A stretch of 5,274 bases of DNA from CAMLDH01 sp966250375 (GCA_966250375.1 CBINHE010000168.1:1-5274); one strand, 5' to 3'; shown: positions 1-5,095, numbered from the stretch's first letter. The notes: generated from the sequence alone by a model not told the origin. Translations and numbers: made by a program.

Positions 1-696
1 TACTCCGAGTTCAGTGATGATGCAGTGCAGGCGTTGGCCGATGCCCTGAAGGAGAACAGCGCTCTTCAATCCCTGAATTTGGGTGCCGTTCCCCTCGACA
101 CTACCGGCATGCAGGCGTTGGCCGATGCCCTGAAGAAAAACAAAACACTTAACTCCCTGAATTTGAGGGAGGCTCTCCTCGACGCTGCCGGCGTGCAGGC
201 GTTGGCCGATGCCCTGAAGGAGAACAGCGCTCTTCAATCTCTGAATTTGCACCACACCAAGCTCAGTGGTGATGGCGTGCAGGCGCTGGCCGAAGCCTTG
301 AAGGAAAATAAAACACTCAAGTCCCTGGATTTGTCGCGCAACCCTCGGGGCTGCGAGCAGAAGGGACGCTGGCACTTCCCTGAGGCGCAAGCGCTGGCCG
401 ATGCTCTGAAGGAGAACTGCGGGCTTCTATCTCTGGATTTGACTGAAACCGGCCTCAGGGATGAGGGCGCACAGGCGCTGGCCGAGGCTCTGCAGAAAAA
501 CAAAACGCTCGAGGTCCTGAATTTGTCGCAAAATAAGCTCACCTCTGATGGGGGGCAGGCACTGATCTTCGCCCTGAAAGAAAACGAGACGCTCCATTCC
601 CTTGTGTTGACGGACGCTTTTTCTTACGTTGGTGCTGACTGGCAGAGACTGGTTGACGACCTGAGCAAGGACGTCGCGGCGCGGATTCGCCTTTAG
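1..696 (+). CDS. Leucine-rich-repeat protein, ribonuclease-inhibitor type (C-terminal part, 5' end outside window)
   Basis: The frame is open from base 1, so the 231 visible residues are the C-terminal part of a longer protein. A GTG at 25 is an internal Val of a repeat, not a credible start. The visible part is an array of RI-type repeats of 28 residues with the pattern LxxLxL...G.QALAxALKxN. Units begin at bases 64, 148, 232, 316, 424, 508 and 592. The unit at 316-423 has 36 residues, i.e. an 8-residue insertion rich in Gly, Arg, Cys and Trp. The last unit degenerates into a charged cap ending in RIRL. Such repeats stack into a beta/alpha horseshoe that binds protein partners. Bacterial examples include GALA-type effectors and many uncharacterised proteins, and they resemble eukaryotic NLR/RNase-inhibitor LRRs. 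No signal peptide, anchor or enzymatic domain is visible; any partner domain would lie upstream. The ligand is unknown. The LRR fold is certain, the role is not. Confidence 0.9.
   Translation, partial: YSEFSDDAVQALADALKENSALQSLNLGAVPLDTTGMQALADALKKNKTLNSLNLREALLDAAGVQALADALKENSALQSLNLHHTKLSGDGVQALAEALKENKTLKSLDLSRNPRGCEQKGRWHFPEAQALADALKENCGLLSLDLTETGLRDEGAQALAEALQKNKTLEVLNLSQNKLTSDGGQALIFALKENETLHSLVLTDAFSYVGADWQRLVDDLSKDVAARIRL
25..249 (+). repeat. In-gene tandem repeat of 84 bp with a near-identical 57-bp block
   Basis: The LRR units are also repeats at DNA level, with an 84-bp period. Bases 25-81 and 193-249 agree at 56 of 57 positions (one silent C/T change), exactly two units apart. 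The segments following each copy (82-108 and 250-276) are unlike each other. The block between them, starting at 109, shares the first half of the motif and then diverges. This indicates recent duplication or gene conversion inside the array. Confidence 0.85.
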
Positions 697-1009
697 AGCC
701 ACCTCTTTAAAAGTGGCCAATTAACCCGTCCTTCTTTAAGAACCCGCGTAGTCGGAACATGTCGTCGCGCTATGATGCGGCGACATACTCTTTCTTTTCA
801 GGCGGCTTGGGGCCACGCGAATGCTTTCGTCATGCAGCCGGGTCTCCATGCTTTGCGATGTGTAGCAGCACCTGCCGCTCTCAATTTGAGTCAAATCAAT
901 TAGTGTGAAGACGTCGGGCGCGGATACTGCTAAAGCAATAGAGAAGATCCCCCGGCTCTGCCGGTAGGGTGCGGGTTATGCCAGCCCCTTGAATATGTCT
1001 GGAACAGCG
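697..1009. other. Convergent intergenic region between the LRR gene and cydB
   Basis: This stretch of 313 bases separates the plus-strand LRR gene from the minus-strand cyd operon. It holds the terminator at 759-798 and a small GC stem, CCGGC-TCT-GCCGG, at 952-964. The latter is 46 bases past the cydB stop and could be a weak terminator for the operon, although no T run follows it on the minus strand. No ATG occurs on the minus strand in the first 80 bases after cydB, so no CydX-like or DUF2474-like small subunit gene follows directly. I see no RNA gene here. Confidence 0.6.
759..798 (+). terminator. Intrinsic terminator of the LRR gene
   Basis: Bases 759-769 pair with 776-786 to give an 11-bp stem (two G-U pairs) around a 6-base loop. 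The stem is followed on the plus strand by the pyrimidine-rich tract ACTCTTTCTTTTC. It lies 63 bases after the LRR stop codon. On the minus strand the stem is not followed by a T run, so it should serve the LRR gene rather than the converging cyd operon. A weaker 5-bp stem, GCCAC/GTGGC at 698-717, sits directly behind the stop codon. Confidence 0.65.
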
Positions 1010-2029
1010 TTAATGGTGATACCCCTCGCCCGGTCGTGTCTTGCCCCGAAATATCCAGAACACTAGCGCGGTGTAGCCGAGGATGAGGGGGAGAAAAATG
1101 ACCGTGCCGATCAGCATGAATAACTGCGAGGCCGGCGCGGCCGCTGCATCCCAGACGGTGAGGGAGGGCGGCACCAGGTACGGTATGTTTGAAATCACCA
1201 AGCCGATGTAGGACAGCAGGAACAACCCAATGGTCGAGATAAACGGCTGCATCGATTTGCCGTCGCGGATGCCGCGCCAGCATGACCACGCCGCCAGCAG
1301 CGTCGCCAGCGGCAAAAGCGATAACCAATAAAAATTCGGCACACTGAACCAGCGCGCCCCAATACGCTCGATCTGCAACGGTGTCCATAGGCTGACGAGC
1401 GCAATGAATCCAAGCATGCCGAGCAACAACGGCACGCTGAGTTTTCTGGCGTGCTGCTCGACCGGCCCTTCGGTTTTCATCATCAGCCAACCGGCGCCCA
1501 GCAGCGCATAAGCGACCACCAGCCCCAAGCCGCACATCACGCTAAAGGGCGTTAGCCAATCGAATACGCCGCCGGCGAATTGTCCGTTCTCGACCCGGAT
1601 TTCCTGCAGCAGTCCACCCAATATCAGCCCTTGCGAAAATGCCGCGACGGTCGATCCGGCGGCAAACGACGCATCCCATTTGCGATGATGCGGCTTGGCG
1701 ACACCGCGAAACTCGAAGGCCACGCCACGAAAGATCAGTGCCAGCACCATCACGATCACCGGCAAATACATTGCCGGCATGATCACCGCATATGCAAGCG
1801 GAAATGCGACCAGCAACCCGTTGCCGCCCAGCACCAACCAGGTTTCATTGCCATCCCAGAACGGCGCGATGGAATTCATCATCTGGTCGCGTTCCACCTC
1901 TTGCGAAAAGAACGGGAAAAGAATGCCGATGCCCAAGTCGAATCCATCCAGCATCACATACATTGCCACTGCAGTGCCGATCACCAATGCCCAAATGACC
2001 GGCAGCGTGTATTGCAAATTCTCGATCAT
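1010..2029 (-). CDS. cydB: Cytochrome bd-type quinol oxidase subunit II (CydB/CioB)
   Basis: The product has 339 residues. It is the second subunit of the membrane cytochrome bd complex, which oxidises quinol and reduces O2 to water. CydB binds no haem in most members but is needed to assemble and stabilise the haem d/b595 centre in CydA. Family motifs are plain: DGFDLG at residues 28-33, FWDGNETWLVLGG at 57-69 (D59 matches E. coli D58 of the proton path), and RGVAFEFR at 101-108. Repeated hydrophobic segments fit the usual eight helices. The length is below the 379 residues of E. coli CydB and close to CioB-type subunits. The start at 2029 was chosen over longer in-frame options because the family N-terminus begins here. 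The ATG overlaps the cydA stop (ATGA) and AGGAA lies 5 bases upstream, inside cydA. The tail ends in a short His-His. No damage is seen. Confidence 0.97.
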   Translation of the reverse strand: MIENLQYTLPVIWALVIGTAVAMYVMLDGFDLGIGILFPFFSQEVERDQMMNSIAPFWDGNETWLVLGGNGLLVAFPLAYAVIMPAMYLPVIVMVLALIFRGVAFEFRGVAKPHHRKWDASFAAGSTVAAFSQGLILGGLLQEIRVENGQFAGGVFDWLTPFSVMCGLGLVVAYALLGAGWLMMKTEGPVEQHARKLSVPLLLGMLGFIALVSLWTPLQIERIGARWFSVPNFYWLSLLPLATLLAAWSCWRGIRDGKSMQPFISTIGLFLLSYIGLVISNIPYLVPPSLTVWDAAAAPASQLFMLIGTVIFLPLILGYTALVFWIFRGKTRPGEGYHH

Positions 2030-3423
2030 GACGGTTCCTGTCCTGGTTCCGCCGCTGACAATGGCCGGTTCGGAAGTCCTTCCGGCGGAGGCGGCGCCGC
2101 ACCGGCCGGCAGTCCGCGAGCGACCAGCTTGCGGATATACCAGATGCCCATTCCAAAAGTGGCGAAATAAACCAGCACGAACAGCAGCAATGAGAATCCG
2201 ACTGTGCTCGCGGAGACAGGGGAGGCGGCGTCGGCGGTACGCAGGATGCCATAGACAAGCCAAGGTTGCCGTCCAACCTCGGTGACGATCCAGCCGGACA
2301 GAATCGCGATGAATCCAAGCGGCCAGCAATAGCGCACCGGTTTCAAAAACCAGTCGGCATGCGTCAACCGACCGCGCCACCACAACAGCGCACCGATCAG
2401 GCCGATTGCAATCAACAACAGGCCGATGCCGACCATCAGGCGAAAGGCGAAGAACACCGGTATCACAGGCGGGCGGTCTTGCGGTTTGAAATCAGCCAAT
2501 CCGGGAAACAGGCCGTTGGCATCATGCGTGACGATCAGGCTTCCCAGCTTGGGGATCGCCAACTCGGCGCGATTGCGCTGCGCCCCGCTGTCGGGCCATG
2601 CAAACAATACCAGCGGCGCCGGTTGCGACCCATCCCAATGCGCTTCGATCGCGGCAATTTTTGTCGGTTGAAATCGCGTGGTATTCAAACCATGCAAATC
2701 ACCGACCAAAAGTTGCAGCGGCCCCAGCAGCGCGACCATGCCCAGTCCCATATGCAGCATGGTGGTCGCTTCCTGCATGAAGCGCCGCGCCAGCAGATAG
2801 CGCGCACCGACCGCCAGCACGACCAATGACGTCGTGAGATACGCCGCGATCATCATGTGAGTGAAGCGATATGGAAAGCTGGGATTGAAAATGATGGCGG
2901 ACCATGCAACCGGAAACGCGATGCCATTGCGCATTTCAAAGCCATCCGGCGTATGCATCCAGCTATTGGCAGCCAGAATCCAGAACCCGGACAGCGCAGT
3001 ACCGATCGCAACCATGATCGCCGATAAGGTATGCAACCATGGCGGTACCCGGTTGCGGCCAAACAGCATCACGCCGAGAAAAGTGGCTTCGAGAAAAAAC
3101 GCGGTCAGCACCTCATAGCCCATCAAGGGACCGATCGTATTGGCGCTCATCCTGGAGAACCGGCTCCAGTTAGTGCCGAACTGGTAGGACAACACCACCC
3201 CCGACACGACGCCCATCGCAAACGACACCGCGAAAATTTTTGTCCAGAAGGCGGACAGCGCGTGATAGTGCGGGCGACCGGTACGCATCCACAGCACTTC
3301 AAGCGTGGCGATAAAAGCCGACAGACCGATCGAAAACGCCGGAAAAATAATATGGAAGCTGATGGTGAAGGCGAACTGGAGACGGGAAAGAAGCAATGCG
3401 TCCAGGTTAGTGAATATTGGCAT
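2026..3423 (-). CDS. cydA: Cytochrome bd-type quinol oxidase subunit I, short Q-loop (CydA/CioA)
   Basis: The product has 465 residues. It is the catalytic subunit carrying haems b558, b595 and d and the quinol site, in the cytoplasmic membrane. Aligned by eye to E. coli CydA, the key residues are all present: H24 (H19) and E382 (E445) at the high-spin haem pair; H189 (H186) and M330 (M393) for haem b558; E104 and E112 (E99, E107) near the haem d channel; K255 and E260 (K252, E257) in the quinol loop. The GRQPW motif is at 384-388. Nine hydrophobic helices fit. The loop between helices 6 and 7 (about 241-323) lacks the C-terminal Q-loop insertion of the 522-residue E. coli protein, so this is the short-loop class that includes cyanide-insensitive CioA. 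The tail after the last helix is proline-rich. The ATG at 3423 is the only good start before an in-frame stop, but it has no clear Shine-Dalgarno sequence. It is the first gene of the operon, and cydB overlaps it by 4 bases. Confidence 0.97.
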   Translation of the reverse strand: MPIFTNLDALLLSRLQFAFTISFHIIFPAFSIGLSAFIATLEVLWMRTGRPHYHALSAFWTKIFAVSFAMGVVSGVVLSYQFGTNWSRFSRMSANTIGPLMGYEVLTAFFLEATFLGVMLFGRNRVPPWLHTLSAIMVAIGTALSGFWILAANSWMHTPDGFEMRNGIAFPVAWSAIIFNPSFPYRFTHMMIAAYLTTSLVVLAVGARYLLARRFMQEATTMLHMGLGMVALLGPLQLLVGDLHGLNTTRFQPTKIAAIEAHWDGSQPAPLVLFAWPDSGAQRNRAELAIPKLGSLIVTHDANGLFPGLADFKPQDRPPVIPVFFAFRLMVGIGLLLIAIGLIGALLWWRGRLTHADWFLKPVRYCWPLGFIAILSGWIVTEVGRQPWLVYGILRTADAASPVSASTVGFSLLLFVLVYFATFGMGIWYIRKLVARGLPAGAAPPPPEGLPNRPLSAAEPGQEPS

Positions 3424-3486
3424 TGGGTTCGCAGTAAATTGAGTCGATGCGACAGCAGGTCAAGTTCGCGGGATTCCCTCACGGAT

Positions 3487-3525
3487 AAAAAAAGAGAAGC
3501 GTGCAAGGAATGACGCATTGCATGC
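3487..3525 (-). terminator. Terminator- or attenuator-like hairpin in front of cydA
   Basis: Read on the minus strand, 3525-3518 (GCATGCAA) can pair with 3506-3499 (TTGCACGC). That gives seven pairs and one A-C mismatch across an 11-base loop, followed by TTCTC and a run of seven T (3493-3487). The T run ends 64 bases before the cydA start. It could stop transcripts arriving from the small gene upstream, or act as an attenuator in a cydA leader. The stem is modest, so the call is tentative. Confidence 0.35.
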
Positions 3526-3529
3526 AATG
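3516..3529. promoter_or_regulatory. 14-bp perfect palindrome upstream of cydA
   Basis: CATTGCATGCAATG reads the same on both strands and lies 93-106 bases before the cydA ATG. Its position suits an operator for a dimeric regulator, but it does not match the FNR/ANR box TTGAT-N4-ATCAA. No convincing -35/-10 pair could be assigned around it. It overlaps the terminator-like hairpin at 3487-3525, and the two folds would exclude each other in RNA. Confidence 0.35.
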
Positions 3530-3671
3530 GTTGTTCCCCGATAAGCAAGAATAGGACAGGGCTTGATGAAAAAATGTTCAATGCTTTGGAGCCTCATCCA
3601 TCGTTTCATGTTGTAGATCATGGGCCTGATACCAATCCTCGCCCATAACGTGACATGAAATCGCGTCTTTT

Positions 3672-3707
3672 CGATACGAGAAAAAAGCCCTTGATTTTAT
3701 GGAGATG
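3672..3707 (+). repeat. Diverged dispersed repeat, copy 1
   Basis: These 36 bases, beginning CGATACGAG and containing CTTGATTT, match 4830-4865 at 31 positions in the same orientation. After a 3-base gap a G-rich stretch (GGGG...GTGG) continues in both. The copies are about 1.16 kb apart and bracket the MITE-like element and the small exported protein gene. Confidence 0.6.
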
Positions 3708-3758
3708 GGGGACGTGGAGCGTACGCATAGCTGGCGAACCGATTTCGTGGCTTGCTGA

Positions 3759-3900
3759 TTCGCTAAGGAACGGGTACGAAATAACTTCCCGACTTGTCTA
3801 GCCGCAGACGGGCACATTGCAGCATTGCCCCTCGTTTGTGTAGCCATCCCTTCAGCCGCGTCCAAATCGGGAAGTTATTCCGTACCCGTTCCTAAGCGAA
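3759..3900. mobile_element. MITE-like element with 34-bp terminal inverted repeats
   Basis: Bases 3759-3792 and the reverse complement of 3867-3900 agree at 32 of 34 positions. Both begin TTCGCT and include GGAACGGGTACG and AATAACTTCCCGA. They enclose 74 bases with no credible gene, giving a 142-bp element. The interior has its own small stem, GGGCA/TGCCC, at 3810-3830. Size, symmetry and lack of coding match a miniature inverted-repeat transposable element mobilised in trans by a full insertion sequence. A 2-base GA sits just outside each end, too short to be sure of a target duplication. The parent IS family is not recognised. The RNA of either strand would fold into a long hairpin. Confidence 0.7.
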
Positions 3901-3926
3901 GAAAGCGAGGAGTACCCCGCTTTCTT
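3899..3926. terminator. 9-bp hairpin abutting the MITE-like element
   Basis: AAGAAAGCG (3899-3907) pairs perfectly with CGCTTTCTT (3918-3926) around a 10-base loop that can itself form two more G-C pairs. A T-containing tail (GCCTTTGG) follows on the plus strand. It overlaps the last two bases of the right inverted repeat. It could be a bidirectional terminator or part of the flanking repeat; no plus-strand gene precedes it closely. Confidence 0.4.
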
Positions 3927-3982
3927 GCCTTTGGCTGGCAGCATCATTATTTGGCGCGCTACAGGCCTACGAAATAGGTTCT

Positions 3983-4010
3983 ATGTCTGCAGAATGAATC
4001 TGCCGGACAT
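3983..4010 (-). terminator. Hairpin at the stop codon of the small exported protein gene
   Basis: Outer arms ATGTC/GACAT (3983-3987, 4006-4010) and inner arms GCAGA/TCTGC (3989-3993, 3999-4003) form a 10-bp stem with a small internal loop and a 5-base apical loop. It begins at the last base of the minus-strand stop codon. The tail AACCTATTTCG on the minus strand is only partly T-rich, so this is a plausible but weak terminator or a 3'-end stabilising hairpin. Confidence 0.4.
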
Positions 4011-4300
4011 TATCTTACGCATTCATACTTGATTTTTGCCTTTAAGGTAGGACCAGACTTCTTATTTACTTTCACATAACTAAAATGGAGTGTGCGAGTG
4101 TTTAATTTTTTACGTTGCTTTGCACAAGCACCTACCGCAAAGTTTACGAAGTTGCGTGACAACTGGGCAGTACTATATCCCGTGCCCGTCCAAGTAGAAG
4201 AGGCCAAAGCATTCTGCATTGGCGCCATGGCAAGTACCCCGACTGCTCCCAGCGACATGGCAATGCGTGTAATAGACTTGTTGAAAAAAGACTTTTGCAT
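4010..4300 (-). CDS. Small exported basic protein with two cysteines, unrecognised family
   Basis: The product has 96 residues, about 63 after export. The N-terminus is a textbook signal peptide: MQKSFFNKS with two Lys, a hydrophobic core around residues 13-28, and an ALA cleavage site at 31-33 before SSTW. The mature part is strongly basic and ends YECVR. Its only cysteines, C59 and C94, are placed to form one disulfide in the periplasm or outside. The order suggests an amphipathic helix (about 43-62, STAQLSRNFVNFAV) followed by two beta strands (71-78 and 85-94). The start at 4300 is fixed by AAGGAG six bases upstream; an in-frame ATG at 4360 would add 20 residues ahead of the signal peptide and is rejected. 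The gene is visibly AT-richer than cydAB and stands alone between repeats, which hints at transfer. I do not recognise the family; a function cannot be given. Confidence 0.75.
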   Translation of the reverse strand: MQKSFFNKSITRIAMSLGAVGVLAMAPMQNALASSTWTGTGYSTAQLSRNFVNFAVGACAKQRKKLNTRTLHFSYVKVNKKSGPTLKAKIKYECVR

Positions 4301-4306
4301 AGTGTT

Positions 4307-4312
4307 CTCCTT
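4307..4312 (-). promoter_or_regulatory. Ribosome binding site deciding the start of the small exported protein
   Basis: AAGGAG on the minus strand stands six bases before the ATG at 4300, ideal spacing. It selects this ATG over the in-frame ATG at 4360, which has no such motif. Just upstream, CACTTCATC occurs twice on the minus strand (4314-4322 and 4332-4340), 18 bases apart. Confidence 0.8.
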
Positions 4313-4426
4313 GGATGAAGTGATGCCCCATGATGAAGTGCCTTGAATGGAGGGCGGCATTTGATAATCAGGCAGTGGGAAACAGGCTCTCCTGCTTGAA
4401 TGTCTTCCAGAACGCTTAAACCGTCC

Positions 4427-4444
4427 TGTTATTCATGAATGACA
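4427..4444. promoter_or_regulatory. 18-bp dyad upstream of the small exported protein gene
   Basis: TGTTATTCATGAATGACA is symmetric except for one pair, with a perfect 10-bp core ATTCATGAAT. It lies about 127 bases before the start codon. It is a possible operator; the spacing does not fit the CRP consensus TGTGA-N6-TCACA. The evidence is symmetry alone. Confidence 0.25.
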
Positions 4445-4498
4445 TGGGGGAAGATTTAGTTCCCTGCGCACCTCCTGATTGCGTTCATAACGGACTCT

Positions 4499-4612
4499 AT
4501 GCTGGACTTTGTCCATTCAAGCCGCGTAGCTGAGCGTGTCGGTCAAGCGTTCGAACAGCGCATGCGGAAGGTTGTTGAGCGTTCCATAATGGATGACAGT
4601 CAGAACGCTTAA
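4499..4612 (+). CDS. Possible 37-residue small ORF, antisense to the frame remnant
   Basis: An ATG at 4499 opens a 37-residue frame containing SSRVAERVGQAFEQRM and ending in DDSQNA. It would form a charged amphipathic helix. The frame is open upstream to 4460. Only a weak GGA precedes the ATG. It lies exactly opposite the minus-strand frame 4517-4645, in the register in which each strand mirrors codon bias of the other, so it may be a shadow. Function unknown. Confidence 0.2.
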   Translation: MLDFVHSSRVAERVGQAFEQRMRKVVERSIMDDSQNA

Positions 4613-4848
4613 TAATGTTTCAATGCTTCTCGCGGTCGAGTAAATTCATACCGTGAATCAGTCGTGTCTGGTTTATTGAAGTCGCGCCGGCTGGAAAGCA
4701 AAATCAGGCCGGCGTCTTCTTCGTCACGCGTGCCAAGCGCGGAATGAACGCCAGGCGTGTCTCCTCGACTGCGACCGACAGTACCGCAGGCGTGAGTTGC
4801 GCTCAGCGCATCGTGCTCAATGCGCCATGCGATACGAGGGAAAAGCAC
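4517..4848 (-). pseudogene. Possible decayed minus-strand reading frame
   Basis: A 79-codon frame (4609-4848) ends in YEFTRPREALKHY. A second frame, open over 4517-4645 and overlapping its end, reads on for 42 residues and contains HYGTLNNLPHALFERLTD before a stop. The second piece has no start codon and looks protein-like, so the two may be one gene broken by a frameshift. Neither has a ribosome binding site and I recognise neither. The opposite strand over the same bases also has a protein-like frame (4499-4612), so at most one of them is real. Confidence 0.2.
4685..4714. repeat. GC-rich hairpin
   Basis: CGCCGGC (4685-4691) pairs with GCCGGCG (4708-4714) and can be extended by two pairs after a one-base bulge. 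On the plus strand it is followed by TCTTCTTCGTC, giving it a terminator look, but no clear gene precedes it on that strand. Confidence 0.4.
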
Positions 4849-4865
4849 TTGATTTCATGGGGATG
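4830..4865 (+). repeat. Diverged dispersed repeat, copy 2
   Basis: This copy matches 3672-3707 at 31 of 36 bases, in direct orientation, with the G-rich continuation after a 3-base offset. It lies inside the minus-strand frames at 4609-4848 and 4803-5024, which argues that those frames are at least partly repeat-derived. Confidence 0.6.
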
Positions 4866-5014
4866 CTGGGGGTAGTGGTGTTTTGCTTTGGCTCCAGTGA
4901 ATTTGCTAAGCGCCAGCGTTAGAGGCTCCTTCCCCTTGAAAGGGAGGGAATACGGCGGTTGGAACACGTCAGCAAATAACGTGCCGGACACTATTGGCAT
5001 TCCACCAGGAGGAA

Positions 5015-5033
5015 GGTGTTCCACTGGAACACC
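5015..5033. repeat. Perfect 8-bp hairpin
   Basis: GGTGTTCC-ACT-GGAACACC is a perfect stem with a 3-base loop. No T run follows on either strand, so it is listed as a structural repeat rather than a terminator. Confidence 0.6.
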
Positions 5034-5062
5034 GAAAACGCCAGAGGGCCGGAGAAGGTGAA

Positions 5063-5095
5063 GCAGGGGTTTCGTGGCGCATGCGCCACGCCTGC
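5063..5095. repeat. 18-bp perfect palindrome with outer arms
   Basis: CGTGGCGCATGCGCCACG at 5073-5090 is a perfect palindrome that can extrude as a 7-bp stem with a CATG loop. GCAGG (5063-5067) and CCTGC (5091-5095) extend the stem after a 5-base bulge on the left. It could be a protein-binding dyad, a REP-like unit or an element end. Confidence 0.6.

Larger units (their letters stand above)
3424..4009. other. Non-coding, repeat-bearing region upstream of cydA
   Basis: No gene is supported in these 586 bases. The region must hold the cydA promoter in its left part (3424 to about 3600), though no clear sigma-70 boxes are visible. It then carries one copy of a dispersed repeat (3672-3707), the MITE-like element (3759-3900) and hairpins at 3899-3926 and 3983-4010. 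A minus-strand open frame at 3578-3865 runs through half of the MITE-like element, has no ribosome binding site, and is treated as non-coding. Confidence 0.6.

Noticed and set aside
25..600. CRISPR-like periodic repeats
   Set aside because: The 84-bp period is in frame, encodes LRR units and has no constant repeat with unrelated spacers of CRISPR size.
234..720. Minus-strand frames opposite the LRR array
   Set aside because: They are mirror frames of the 84-bp repeats (SASAC-type repeats opposite QALA) and have no independent support.
1580..3513. Several plus-strand and alternate minus-strand open frames across cydA and cydB
   Set aside because: They are shadows of the two cyd genes, whose frames carry all family motifs; the alternatives have low-complexity His/Arg/Pro-rich products and no ribosome binding sites.
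3568..3590. FNR/ANR-like box (TTGA...TCAA) upstream of cydA
   Set aside because: On the minus strand TTGA and TCAA are 11 bases apart instead of forming TTGAT-N4-ATCAA, so it does not fit the consensus.
3578..3865. 95-codon minus-strand frame upstream of cydA
   Set aside because: It runs through one inverted repeat and the interior of the MITE-like element and through the dispersed repeat, and has no ribosome binding site or recognisable domain.
4092..4346. 84-codon plus-strand frame opposite the small exported gene
   Set aside because: The minus-strand gene has a signal peptide and an ideal ribosome binding site; the plus-strand frame has neither.
4301..4360. Longer start for the small exported protein at 4360
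   Set aside because: It would place 20 polar residues before the signal peptide and has no Shine-Dalgarno sequence; the ATG at 4300 has AAGGAG at six bases.
4433..4516. 27-residue minus-strand frame starting MDKVQHRVRYERN
   Set aside because: Its ATG directly follows the stop of the frame remnant at 4517, but there is no ribosome binding site and no recognisable feature; too short to support.
4803..5024. 73-codon minus-strand frame containing PPYSLPFKG
   Set aside because: It starts with GTG inside a perfect hairpin, has no ribosome binding site, and covers the dispersed repeat; it looks like a translation of intergenic repeat DNA.
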